From Glossina fuscipes (lineage: Eukaryota; Arthropoda; Insecta; Diptera; Glossinidae), in the NCBI RefSeq assembly GCF_014805625.2, contig NW_023998416.1, positions 11,064,976 through 11,128,975 of the forward strand: 64,000 bases of DNA, read 5' to 3'. The notes beneath the pieces are model-generated. The model saw only the letters and a list, made by a program, of their open reading frames with translations, searched no databases and was not told where the DNA came from. This document shows positions 23,913 through 36,112 of the stretch, piece by piece. A program made the translations under genes and the position numbers. The first letter of the stretch is position 1; every line of letters begins with the position of its first letter.

Positions 23913-26859
23913 TTACTGTCACTGTTGTCATTTGTTGTCGACGATAATTTCACTCAATTTGTATCGAGTTTCGTAAATAGCCATTAGAGAAGAGTTTTAA
24001 TCGACGGAGTTACCTGAAACACATACCATATTCATCAATGGCTTTCTATGCTGAACAAATGGGACAACGGGACAACGTTACTTATATAATCGCACATGAC
24101 GCCACCTTGTCTCACTCGTTCTCTTTCAACAAGAGACCAGGCAGCTTCAATATACACGACACAGCCTGCATAGAGGACGACAGGCTAAATCGAGACCTAA
24201 ATAACAGTATGAAGTCTGGCTAATGGCCGCTCACCCTTGATGTTTTGGTTATGAAAATACAAGACAATGTTCGTTTAACAAATATGAACATATACTCGAG
24301 GTGGTCTAGGCTTTTTACTTTCATTGCAGGCGATATCCGTGCCAGTTAAGTCGCCTGTATCTAGCCAAGATTAGAGTATAACCCGCATGATCGGGCATCA
24401 GCATTGATTGGAGCCCGGCATTCGCATACAGCAGAGCTCGCTAGAGTATCTTAGCTCTTCACGCTCACCATTCATCGTTAATTCGGAATTTTCCCCACAC
24501 CTCCTACCCTACTAATCTGATATGAAAATGCCTTTGATAATAATAATAATTTTTGCTGAAGACTGGACCTTAGCATAAATGCAATCGAACCTATGAAGAC
24601 CAAGTGCAGAAAGAGTGGCAATGTGCCAACTGTTTCGCTCGCAACTAACAGGAGACAATTTATGATATTATATGTTTAAAGCCGTAAATGACGGCTTATA
24701 GGCAACTTTATTGTGATGGTGGACTAATTTTTTTGCAATTTTTTTGGGAATATATTCCAAAACTTTTATCGCAAATAAACGGAGTGAGTATGGATAGAAG
24801 TAATGTCCAACTTAAACATCGTGTAAATTTAAGAATGAAAATAAAACACGCACACATTTGTTTATATATACACTACTATGGTGATTTAATTACTTTTAAA
24901 GGATACACTAGTAAATATGCAGACGAACGTATAGAGGCGCACGTATTAATTTATATTAATGATTATGCAAATTTGTCGAACGTTTGGAATTTCAGTGATG
25001 TGTAAAATCTTATACAAGTGAATAATTGTGAAATTAACGCCCTTTGGCTATCTCACAATAACAATAGCAGATTACAAAAAGCTAACGGTCATAACTGACA
25101 GAGCTGAATAGTATAGACAACGGCGAAAGACTACAACCGCAACAGAAGTAAACACTGAAAGCAGTAGGAAAGCAAATATGGCTGAAAGGAAGCGACCAAG
25201 GAAAGCGTATATAATTTGTGTCTCGAGGCGAACTCACCGTTAACGATATAAATCATCAACAATTAAGTGGATATTTGCATATGCATAAAAGCGAGCAAAG
25301 GCATACATAGACAAATAAACAAATTATATACTGCGTGAAGAGAGACAATCAGTATTAAGCGCATCTACCGTATATCTATGTGTGTGCACAACGCAAAGAA
25401 AATAATAAAAAAAAAATATATATTTTCTTGAAAAAGCAAAAAAAAAAAAAAAAAAATACACAAACATTTCATTTGTTCCTTTTTAGCGAATACACATGCA
25501 CATGTGATGGGCAAGTATGCATACAAGCGTATGTGTATTTTATGCAATCAGCATAACATCTGCAAACCGTTGTGACATTTTTCGAATTTACACAACATGT
25601 TTTCCCATTCAGTTAACAAAAATAATAAACGTTACACGAAAAATTCATACACAATAGTGGCAGTGAAAATTTCTTAGTGAAAATTAAATTTTGAGCGCAC
25701 AGCGAAACATATGAAAGGAATTGCTACAAATAGCGAGATTCGGTTGCGTTTCAAAGGATATGTCGAAAGCATGCGAATATTATTGAATTGAATGTTAAAC
25801 GAAAATAAGTAATAATATCGATTCGTATGCGAGCAAAGCAAGCATACCATCAGCATATATGTTATGAAAATTTTGTTAAAGAAAATCAAATAATCATTCG
25901 CACAAATTGGCTCACTCACTGACACGTGCTACGCTGGGCTCGCGTATGAATATAATCTTTGAAAATTTAAATATTTTTATTATATGTATTTGAAAAAATA
26001 AAAAAAATTCTTATTAATGATTTCAATAAAAATCTTCCCCTCATCATTTACTGGCATTATGTTTAAAACATATGTCCGCAGGAATATTTTTTCCTTGCAT
26101 TCATATGCGTATTTAAAAAACAGTTAACTGCATATATGAATTTTAAGATAAAAACTCTTCATTTTCTCATTCCATCTCTTACTTATACTATTTATATTCG
26201 TATGGGTTTGTTTTTTTCCAACATTTGAATGCAGACAGACAAACAACCCAACGTACAAAAACTGTCGAAAAAAACAAGTAAGTTTAAGTCGCAACTTTAT
26301 TACCTCTCATCGCTCGCTAACGATGTAACAGTTGTATCATCCCATAGTTTCATCAAACCTTTGTTAGTCAAAATTGGGAATCAATTCATGATCAAAAGGA
26401 AATAACTCAGTGAAAGTTAATGCGTATCATTTTAATCGATTGTAATCCATTGTATCATTTTCATAGGCCTCATCCAAAAGACTGTCTGGCGCCATTTTGA
26501 CAATTTCGCGAACAAAGACATACAAAGATAGTCTGACTCTACCAGTTCCTGGTTATATGCAGAAGTCTCAAAGACTGCCAACCAAGCCCTTTCGCTCGCT
26601 AGCTGTGGAGCTTTAAGGAGTCAACGTAAATTTTATAGCTTCCCATTATATACGTTGAATGTATGTCAGTATGTAAAACATTAAACAAAGGAAATGTCTG
26701 ACGCATCGTCGATCAATTCTGGATGATAATGGCAGCATGCCCATAGCAATGATTTATTGAACCATCTGCCGATGGGCCTTTTAGCTATTACGTACTCCCT
26801 CAGCTCCAGCATTCGGTTTCTCATTAGTTGCTTTTTAGCCAATCAGCGCCGAAAGGTCA
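23913..26859. other. Gene-free sequence, parts less AT-rich
   Basis: No supported gene. Parts (24000-24500 and 26450-26850) are less AT-rich than the surroundings and may be old repeat material I cannot classify. There is a long A run near 25439-25456. Confidence 0.4.
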
Positions 26860-26940
26860 CATTTAGAAAGATTAGGGCTACAGTGCTCTGGAATAAAGGC
26901 GGGATCGTACATATTGACATATCAGCGACACAATAGTCAT
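26860..26940 (+). mobile_element. Short mariner-like transposase fragment, second copy
   Basis: The translation RKIRATVLWNKGGIVHIDIS parallels the fragment at 12945-13020 and the mariner block KVMATVFWDxxGIIxIDYL. No more of the element is recognisable. Confidence 0.5.
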
Positions 26941-28647
26941 TAAAAAAATAACATCGTGTAATTCCTGCATAGGCACTTGCTTCTCCGCCGCGGAAGCACT
27001 ACCACCGAAAACCTCAGTCCCTTCCTTCTGATCTTCTAAATACAAACACTTCAATTCACAGTGTAGATCTATTCGCCCACGCTACGTTAAACTGTGTGCT
27101 TCCAATTATATCTTCAACTCACCTATTGCCCACTCCATATCCACTCATATATAAATATCACTTCAAATGCATCAAATTTAAAATTTGTACTCCTAATGGA
27201 GGCTGTCAGTATTGCAACTATTTTCCATTTCATTATACGTTTAGCTTAATTGAATGTTTCACATTTTTCTATACCTGGGAGAAACACCTAATCGAACGAT
27301 AAGGTAAATGGGCATTACCTACAAGTTAACAAGGTTAACATACTTTCCCATACATTTCATCGACAATCCAAACAGTTACCTCATCCTTATATTCTACTTT
27401 ATACCCTTACTTCAACTGGAGTATAAAAAAGGCGATCATTTAAATTTCGGACGCACACAAGTGCCTCTCATAAATGTATGAAATTTTATAGGATGGTCAA
27501 AAGCATGTGCGATTGCGGAAAAGAAGTGAAAAATATTTTATTATTTTTTATAAAATTTAACTTCGCTATATAGACAAACAACAAATAATATCTTTTTTTC
27601 GGGCCTTAATAAACAAACGAAAAACATACTATTAGTGGCTGGTGATTTTTTTTATTTATTTATTATGTTTTCTTTTTTTTTTTTTTTTTGTTGAGAAGCT
27701 CACGGTTACTGTGTTTTAAATTTACTTTCGAAATATAAAATATATATAAAAAATCCTTTTTTTTTTTTCAATTTTAATTTTTATTAAATAATACATGTGT
27801 GTTTAAGGATAATAAAAAATGCATATCGAATGAGTTAGCCCACTATAAGCAGACGGGTCTGATTATTCGTCACGTTACCGCGACTTCAGCTAGTGGAGAA
27901 GTAGTAAAGAAGAACCAATCATTTAGTGCGGTAACGGTTAGATAATGGTTACAGAAGCGACTGAAAGTCGAACCAAAAAGGTTTGACGCGGAAAAGTAAA
28001 AATAATATCTTTTTTGCATGAAAGGCATCAGAAAGTCAACAGTGAGTGTAGTAGGATGGTACTCTTTTTCTGTACATCACCCTGATCCACTTAAGCCACG
28101 ATGCTCTTTGACATTTCCGAGCTGGTTGGCGACTCCAGTCGAACTTTAGGATCGAGATGGCCGCTATGGAAATTCGACTTTACCTACTTTCCTATTCAGA
28201 CATCCGCAAGGAAGAATGACCTTGGCTACGAAAATATCCACCCAACTTCCGAACACAAGGCACGAATGTAGCACTTCGTTATAGATGTACGGCTCAATAT
28301 CATTGAAACTCGTAAGCCCTAAGGCTCCTCCTAAACTCCTAAGAAACTCCTAAGGCCAAGATGAAAATCAAATTTTCAGAGACAATGACAGGAGAGCGAC
28401 TTTACTTTGCGACTTTGAAAGTCTACATCAGTCAGTGTTATAAGCTACTCTAATATAAAGTAAATTGAACCGAAACGGACTGTAAGCGAAGACAATTTTT
28501 CCTTGCACTGCGAAAGGTTTAATAAATCAAAAGTGAAGTTGTCAGCTGGGAATCGCTGCGCGACCTATGCGGCTACAGTTCTTCTTGGCGTGGCATCAGC
28601 AAATTGTGAGACAGATGGGAAAAACGTACGTCAAATAAGTTCATTTT
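26941..28647. other. Gene-free stretch
   Basis: No supported gene. T runs lie near 27669-27689, and a segment of more balanced composition (28040-28330) has no intact frame I recognise. The 65-aa frame ending at 28700 runs into the SINE and is rejected. Confidence 0.4.
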
Positions 28648-28660
28648 TATCATTTTCATA
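28648..28660 (+). repeat. SINE copy 1, left target-site duplication
   Basis: TATCATTTTCATA here is repeated exactly at 28835-28847 on the other side of the SINE body. This is the mark of target-primed insertion by LINE machinery. Confidence 0.85.
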
Positions 28661-28834
28661 TATCCGCCTGAGTGGCCGAGTAAGCAAGAGTCTCGACTAG
28701 TAACTCAATGGTCGTGGGTTCAAATCTCAAATGCGGTAGAGCTTTTTAATAAAAACCGAAAGTCTTAGATGCTAGTGCTTTAAGACTTTTTAGTCTTCGA
28801 ATTTATTCTCTGGCTAAATTTACAACAATAATAA
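28661..28834 (+). mobile_element. tRNA-derived SINE, full-length copy 1
   Basis: This is a 174-bp element bounded by a perfect 13-bp target-site duplication. The head (28664-28736) is tRNA-like: CCGC pairs with GCGG as an acceptor stem, an A box TGGCCGAGTAAG lies at 28673-28684 and a B box GGTTCAAATCT at 28717-28727. The TTCAAAT loop is closed by TGGG/CTCA. The boxes and head resemble a Ser/Leu-type tRNA, but the anticodon arm does not fold properly, so this is not a functional tRNA gene. The body carries TCTTAGATGCTAGTGCTTTA in a 26-bp core shared with copy 2, and the 3' end is an AAT-rich tail. Transcription would be by RNA polymerase III from the internal promoter. Confidence 0.85.
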
Positions 28835-28847
28835 TATCATTTTCATA
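28835..28847 (+). repeat. SINE copy 1, right target-site duplication
   Basis: TATCATTTTCATA, identical to 28648-28660. Confidence 0.85.
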
Positions 28848-30068
28848 ATATGTACAAATTATACAAGTATGTAAAAATTTGTTCTTCATATATTAAAATC
28901 CATGGAAAATTTGGGAGTGACTTTAATAATCTATGGGGTTTGAGTACAAAATTGGAATTTGGAATTGGGTACAAAAGCTCTTATGGTATAATATATCGGA
29001 AAAACTTTTAAGTTTCATGTACATATTTACCTTAAAGGGGGAGTGATTTAAAATTCGCCTTTTCAGTAACATTCTATCTTCTTTCCTTTCCGTTTCTTGC
29101 AACGGCTCGTGTGTGGTGGCTTTTTGTACTATTTGATTGGCTAGAAACTTAAATTTATATTAATACTTTTACGGCCAAAAATGGTTAAAAAAAAAGAACG
29201 TAAAGCCGACAAACAGTGTTTTTATTTATTAATGCTATGAAAAGAGAACAAAGCGTTTAAATTACAATTTTGGTTATTTACATTGAACTGAAAGGATTTC
29301 CTACAATTTAATTGTTATATATTTTTAGTAACGAAAAGATTGCACTGGCGGTAAGCACAAATGAAAATAAAAGCAAAACATTTTCAGGAAATTAAAACTA
29401 ACTAAGGCCGATATGATTGTATATTAAATTTGCCTTTCCCTTTGTAATTTCTGATCAATGTGAGTTCTGCATTGATTTAATTTTGACTACTTGTGGTTCG
29501 TTGTTCCAATAACGCCAAAAAGAAAAAAAAAATTAGTTGAATACAAATGTAAAACTCAACTTGTTTATTCTTAATTGATCGGTACAGAGAAAATTTGAAG
29601 ACCCATGCGACCTACAGACAGCAAAAGACTATAACTTACTCTTGTCAAAAGTTATTAATCTAGAACATGGAGTGCGCATGTAATCCCGGGTATAATGGAC
29701 AAAAAACCTTAATTTTCAATCTGCGGAGCCATTAAATAGACAACAAAATTTCTAGTGGCGAGATCAAAGGCGCACTCTAAACCGATGTTTTGAATTCTAA
29801 TAAAAACCTATATATTATTATTATGTCTTACAGCGCTTATGCCAAAGATATAAAAACGACCAGAAATAATACCTATACCTTTATAATAGCGAGTAGGGAT
29901 AAGATTCAGAATCATTTAAGCATTTCTTCTTAGTAGCTTATAGTGAAACTTAGCACAAATTAATATTTTCACATATAAATTTACTATGGTCGGTTTGAAG
30001 TACAGAGGTCTGTTTTTCCCCACAAAAAAAAAAAAAGTTAGACATTTGACAATTTAGGGTCAATCAGA
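28848..30068. other. Gene-free AT-rich sequence
   Basis: I see no gene, repeat or regulatory site that I can support here, apart from short A and T runs. Confidence 0.4.
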
Positions 30069-30390
30069 ATGAAGCATTACACGTGGGAGCAACGTTTCTT
30101 CATTGTTGAACAATGTTTCAATTTATTCTAAACGGAGGCTGGTCAAGCAATGACTACTGCAGGTGACCAATATCGCGCTATGTTAGCCCAAATCTCTTTG
30201 CCTAAATTGGACGATATTGTGAGGAACGACATGTAGTTTCAGTAAAACGATGTCACACGCCATACATTCTGTGAAACAATTCAATTACTCCGTTAGGCAT
30301 TCTCTGATCACGTTTCGGTGATCAGAATTCCGTTAGAGGAGGCAGCAAAGCCGTGCACACCATTTGCCCGATATGGTCTATCCCAGGTAC
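30069..30390 (+). mobile_element. Internally deleted Tc1/mariner-superfamily transposase relic
   Basis: One reading frame gives MKHYTWEQRFFIVEQCF, which resembles the start of insect DDE_3-type transposases (MDxYTxEQRxFIVxxYF). It passes directly into TEAGQAMTTAGDQYRAML and LPKLDDIVRNDM, which match the family's NEAGQAVTVNGDRYRSMI...WPELDDI..DDMWFQQDGATCHTA. The segment between (helix-turn-helix to the first Asp) is missing. Three further in-frame stops occur at what should be DMWFQQ and after LLR. The position expected for the second catalytic Asp aligns with Asn. No frameshift is present, so decay has been by deletion and substitution only. Confidence 0.75.
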
Positions 30391-33300
30391 ATTACGATTT
30401 AATAAAAAAATTACTATTAGAAAAACACGTAATTCTCTTTTCTATTTAATTCAATCCTTGCGTAAATTTTGGAACATCCTTTATATGTTATTCCATATAC
30501 ATTAGAATTAAAACTTAAGTTTGGAAGGTATGTGTGAACGAAATTATTAAACTCTACCTACGTTTTAACATAAAACACAGTAAGATAGTGCTTGCATTAC
30601 CCTACTTGTGTCCGGGATAATAAAATATTATAGAAATATTTTCTCTTAAGGGATTACGAAAAGATTCTTAAATCCTTTATAATCGTCCACTTAACAATAT
30701 TCTGCAAATATATCTGATGCATTCCATTAGGTTTGTTTGCCGAGCCTAGCCATGGAAGCATATAAATACTTTTACATATGTTCACAAGCATATGTTAAAT
30801 GTCTGATGGGCTGATGCTAAATGAAATCCCACGCAACCAAACAGAATTTCAGTTCTCAACAATTTCGCATGTCGACCAATGGCAAATCCGCAATTGCATA
30901 ATTACGGTTTTTCGCAGGTATTTGCAAATGAGAATTCACTGGAGTATAATTATTTTACGAAACCAGCAAACACATAATAGTGTGCAAACAAATGCACCAC
31001 TTTTTCCGCTCTTTTCCTGTATCCCGTACCCAGCAATGATGAACATTTTGGAGTTAGTGAATAATAATTTCCTTATTATCGCTTTTCTATCGAACGCAGA
31101 GTGCAGTATAGATGTGGGTTAATAAAAACAAAATTTGGTATTTTTTCCCTTCAAATACAATGGAAATAAATATTGATAGGTTCTAACAGAGAATGAGTTT
31201 GGTCATGCCCCTTATACCAATATATCTTTGCCTTGAGCCGTCTATGTGTACAACATTCAACATTGAAGAAAACAAAATTGGATTTGGAAAATTTGGAACT
31301 TTCCATAGATATCTTTGATTCAAGTAAGTGAAAGTTTAAAAATGGTCTCACAACTCCATAAAAGTGTCTGCAAGGTATTTACCTGCAAACTTTTGTGTCT
31401 GCGTCTGCGGCAAATAAATAAAAAAGTTGCTTTCGTTGTTAGATTATAGTCTAATGTTTCCCGCTACTTCGTAGAAAGCTTAATTATAACAATTTTTACA
31501 CAGCTATAACTTAATTTACATAATCGTGTGTATTAAATGCTGTTTAAGTGTTTCAGAGACGTAGGCAATTAATCGAAATTTCAACATTATTATCACATCA
31601 TTAACTTTTACGTGCTTTTCATGATAAACTGTCTTTTCTCGCTTTCTTTATTTAGCTCTAAAGGTTGAAAATGTATTGAATTCAATGATGCATTTGTAAT
31701 GCTCAAGTAACCGCAAGTACACCTTTGTGTATTTATTTACTGTATAATTTTTCGGTTTGAGTTGCTCTTCCTCCCCGTAGAGGGTCGCTGGTCAACTTGC
31801 TTTCTTTTCCGACTAAGGTGTAGGATAGTTTTAAATAAAATAATCCCAGAAGTTATTTTTTTGGTAGATATTGCTGCGTTTCCATTAAGAAAAACGACAG
31901 CCCTTCTGATAATTAAGAAGCAAAAAAGGTTACTCTCCTGCCCTTAGATTGCAATTTCGGCAACTTCACTCACTTTACTTCTTCATTATCGCTCTGGCGA
32001 TGAGTGACCTTTCAGCCATTTGAATATCCGATGATTCCCCTAAAATATTTATTTCTCCTTTTCGTGGATAGCACTGGGTTGATGAATAACAGAAATGGCG
32101 ATTCTTAACATGAAAGTGCGATTTTCTCATCTATGTCCAGCCTAAGCTTTATATAACGTTTTTGGGGAAATTACCCCTAACCATCATTGACAATATTGAC
32201 ACAGCCGGCTAAAATGTAAAGATTTTGGATAGTTATTGCCAATCAGTCTGCCGGTCTGTTGAAGAGGCCTGCATGATTTGCTAGTGTGTTAGTCATACAA
32301 TTCTTGCCATGTCCTCTTAAAACATTGGTAAACATATGTGGACATTCATACTATGTTTTGGATAATATTCGGATAATATTTCATCGCAAAGTGTTGGCTC
32401 AAAATACCGATTCAGATCATTTACGGTTTCTCAACACTTAAAAGGGATTTCGATCGGTATAGAGCTGTTGCGAAATTCACATTATACGACAATTTAAGGA
32501 GGTCTTCGATAGTAGTAGACATACATGTATATATACAGGTATACATAATAGACATAAGACTACTTGAAACTGCATATTTGACTTCATAACTCTTTATTTA
32601 ATTAATGTTACAACGAATCACTCCTAGTTCATAGTATAATGGTGCTACGCAAATGCACTTGTACTTGAAGCAAGTCTACATGGAAGGGATTCAAGAATCG
32701 AATAGCTCTTATACTTAGCCAATCTATGTAATAATTCAATTTTGTATAGCTGTGTTAATGATACCGAGTTTTTACCTTACGGATTAAGCAATGTATACAT
32801 GAGAAGCATGTGTTTGTTTGCATTTTTTACGAAAATGAATTCAGATTAAAAATACAAATTCCGTATGAAAGCTATGTCGCTTTTGTCGAGTTCTACATGT
32901 AGAGTATGATATGCTTTGAGGCCTTGGATCAATATTGCTAACCATAAAAGTTGGCATTCGACATAACATAAGTCAATAAGTCATAAGCCAATGCGATACC
33001 GTTCTGCACAGTGTGCGGCTATAGTCTTAGAAATGAGTTGAATCTAAATTACATAGATTTAAACGAACATGTTTTAGGTTACTTGGCAATAGTCGCGCGG
33101 AAACCTATCGTAAGGTGATTTGTTATTCTGTTGACATATCGCAGCAGATATGCTATTTAATTCTTTCATCAAATTGTAAATATCGTTGTTTCATTCATGT
33201 CCAGCCGGCAAAGAAGGGGAAAAGAGAATAATTATATTGAAAGTTTTCAGCTTCCCCTTCTGGGTACGTATGGTATTGTGTTCGTGAAGAATAAACACAT

Positions 33301-34170
33301 CTTATGTAATGTTTTTTTTTCTCCCGACTTTGAACTTAAATTAAAATTCATTCAAAAAGTTGTGTTGTGTGCAGATTTTTTTTTTTTTTTTGTTTCTCTG
33401 TCATTTCTGTTATTGTTAATTTACTACGTGTTTATTGATTACAATGGTAACATATTGTGTGGTTAATATTCATGAAATCAATTTCTTTTGCATATTTTTA
33501 TCGAAGAAAGAGACAAACCAAAGACGAAATAAAAGAAAAAAAAAAAACATTTTAAAAAACCAAACAAATGAAATAAGGCAAAGAAGAAAGCAAACAGAAT
33601 TACTCAACATCCAATTAACGCCGAAAGAAAAGAAAGGTTAAACTACTGCATTCACATGCAAATGTTTAAAAATCTTATCAGGGCTAAGATAGGGGAACCA
33701 ATGAAATAAAATAAAATAATATAAAAAAACGAATTCGGTTAAAGAAGCAACATTCGATGTTTGTGTTGACGATTGATTAAACAAGTAAAGGAAAAATAAA
33801 ACTCGAGAAAATATAATCAAAATAAATATCGAACAGAAAGTTTGGCATAATTGAAGCGAACGAATTGACTGTGTCTTTTATTGTTTTTTTATATTTTACT
33901 TTTTTATTTTTTTATTTTTTAATTTTTTTTTTTTTTTTTAATTCACTATGATGATCGAGAAACACTCGAATTTGAACTGCCAAGCGGGAAAGTGGACGAA
34001 ACGGCATAAAAACTTTGAAAAAAAAAGCAAATAAACAGTAGTGCGTAACTAAACTCAAATCATTTGATTGAAAATTTATACAAAAAATTTCACTTTCGAC
34101 AAAACCAAATTAACGATATTAACGAAATTCATATAATAATTTTTTATAAAATCATTAATAGAAACAGTAG
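30391..34170. other. Gene-free stretch upstream of the lipase
   Basis: No supported gene. Several open frames (30799-31122, 33197-33466, 33435-33641) have no domain, bias or splice context that I trust. Long T runs lie near 33378 and 33920. Confidence 0.45.
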
Positions 34171-34174
34171 TGAA

Positions 34175-34258
34175 ATGCATTTGAGAAAAGTACTTAGCAA
34201 TAAAAAAATTTTATTTTGCTTTTTATTAATAAATTGTTTAATAAAATTTACTAAATAA
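34175..34258 (+). other. Signal-peptide-like frame ending in TAA, upstream of the lipase linker
   Basis: From ATG 34175 the frame reads MHLRKVLSNKKILFCFLLIN then CLIKFTK and TAA at 34256-34258. A basic start is followed by a hydrophobic core, as in a signal peptide, though no clear cleavage site is visible. The frame is the same as that of the acidic exon that begins nine bases later, so only this stop separates them. It could be the true first coding exon carrying a nonsense change or sequence error at an A-rich tract, or a chance AT-rich frame. Confidence 0.3.
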
Positions 34259-34267
34259 AAAAAAAAA

Positions 34268-34357
34268 GATGACGAAGAGGACGACAGCAATGAAGAAGAA
34301 ACGCAAGAAGAAAAAGCTGAGAGAAAAAGTATAACCGAAGATTCGAATTTATCAGTG
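34268..34357 (+). CDS. Probable upstream exon of the lipase: acidic linker
   Basis: Thirty codons, 14 of them Asp or Glu (DDEEDDSNEEETQEE, ending ITEDSNLSV), run to a consensus donor GTAAGT at 34358. The phase is 0, matching the acceptor of the next lipase exon, and the join ...NLSV-DKLIAKYGYP resembles the region before the lipase domain in this family. No in-frame ATG occurs in the exon, and the 5' boundary is uncertain. Either it is spliced to an unseen first exon or it continues from the signal-like frame at 34175 across a TAA. The intron that follows is 1577 bp. Confidence 0.45.
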
Positions 34358-35199
34358 GTAAGTTAAGGTAAATATCTAACCAATCGGTGGAGTTTTAAGA
34401 GTTTTAACTATAACTGTTGTTCACAGTAAAAGGTTTTTAACAATAAGTTTCTAATACATCCGCTATAGCATTTTGTATAGATCTCGAAAGCAGTAAAGTG
34501 TCCAAAACAGACTCAAGAAATAAATAAATGTATGACAAAATATATTCGTTTTCGATCAACTCAATATTCCCAGTTGATGAACAAAGTCCGTCTATCTGTC
34601 CACTTATATATCTTTTTTATCGTAATTTTACGATATTTGTACAACTTGCCTTGTCATGCTGGCGGTAGAGTTTGCCACTCCGGTGCATGCAAAGCCTTTA
34701 TATGTTTATATTATATGTAGAAATCAAGTTTCTTTCTTCCAGCGAAATCTCTCGTTTTCAACTTTTCGAGTAACAAACTTTTTTAAATGAATTCATGTTC
34801 AAATTTCGATCCATTCATTGAAACGCAGTATTTGTTGTCCATATGGACGACATATGTTTACTTTTCCTTTTGTTAATTTTACTTTCCCATAGCAAACAAC
34901 AATCGCTGTCGGTTCAATGATATTCTAAAATAATGGACGCTATCAACAGTATCCAATTGTTTTTATTAGTTGTTGCCGATATTGACGATCGCTTTAATTC
35001 ATTCATAGCCAGCCGCAGGGCAAGTGGCCTTAGTCAGATCTGTAAGAAAAAGTTTATCTACATTTAACAGAAGGAATGATTTTAAAATCAAGAAATTAAA
35101 GAGTTGTCTTATGCACGATCCGATCGAATCCACTCTTAGTCGCTTTTGTTCTTGTTTGCAAACATGACAGTGCTTGAGTGTCCATAAAATGTTTCCTTT

Positions 35200-35310
35200 G
35201 TAGATTGCACACAAAAATTTATAGACAGCTGTAAGACAGACAGTCGGACAAACAGACTTAGATCGGTTCGGAAAACGATTCCAATTTATTTGGTATAATA
35301 GAACTTCAAC
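35200..35310 (+). repeat. Degenerate interspersed repeat, copy 6 (partial, in lipase intron 1)
   Basis: AAGACAGACAGTCGGACAAA then CAGACTTAGATCGGTTCGG followed by ACGATTCCAATT matches the 3' half of the 4600-4890 copy. It lies inside the first lipase intron. Confidence 0.55.
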
Positions 35311-35934
35311 TCAACCTTTGGCTCAAATGATTTTCGATATAAAAATGCGACGTTTACGATATGAGAGGAACTGTGTTAGACATGGAAAAAATTCTGCTAA
35401 TTTTCCGCTTTTGTATGTCTTAAATGTGTGTGTAATCACAAAAACCATAATGCTTAGGTGCAACTCGTCAACCTACAAGTGCCTCTGAAGGCCACTCTAA
35501 GACTTGTGTGTAACTTCCTTCTCTTTTCATAGCTTCAACATAGTTTACAACAAAACTTTCAACAGTTTTCACCTGCTTATGAAAGTTTATAATCAAAGCT
35601 TGCAGTCAAGTCCTTTAACACATAAGATTTGTCGCGTTGACGATAGCGTTTTAAGTTAAAGTTAAAAGACATATTGACTTTAAAATTTACGATCTTACTC
35701 TCAACTCACTTTGTATAAATTTTTCGCTTTATTACTGGGAAAATATTTCATATTTGCATTATTATACATTAACATTAATTAACTTTCTCAACATCATCAA
35801 TCCACTTACCTCCTGTATCTTCGTTATACAAAAGCATATTTTTCTAATTTACATAAAATTTTTACATAATTCTTATTACATGTATTTGTATGTATTTTCG
35901 TAAACTTTTGTTCGTCTCATTTTGTATACAACAG

Positions 35935-36112
35935 GATAAATTAATTGCTAAATACGGTTACCCGGCAGAAGTGCATCATGTCACTACCGAAGATGGTTAT
36001 ATATTAACAATGCATCGTATACGTAAAGTTGGCGCGCAACCGTTCCTTTTGCAGCACGGTCTCGTTGACAGTTCAGCCGGCTATGTTATTATGGGACCGA
36101 ACATAAGTCTGG
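35935..36112 (+). CDS. Lipase exon A
   Basis: Acceptor TTTGTATACAACAG, donor GGTAAGT. It encodes DKLIAKYGYPAEVHHV through LLQHGLVDSSAGYVIMGP, including the His-Gly oxyanion-hole motif. It ends in phase 1: the last G joins CT of exon B to form Ala. Confidence 0.9.

Noticed and set aside
24688..25005. 105-aa plus-strand open frame
   Set aside because: AT-rich composition-driven sequence with no domain or gene signals.
28661..28740. A functional tRNA gene
   Set aside because: A and B boxes and a short acceptor stem exist, but the anticodon arm does not fold. The unit continues into a shared core with target-site duplications, so it is a SINE head.
30799..31122. 107-aa plus-strand open frame
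   Set aside because: No domain, signal peptide, splice or promoter context; consistent with chance in AT-rich DNA.
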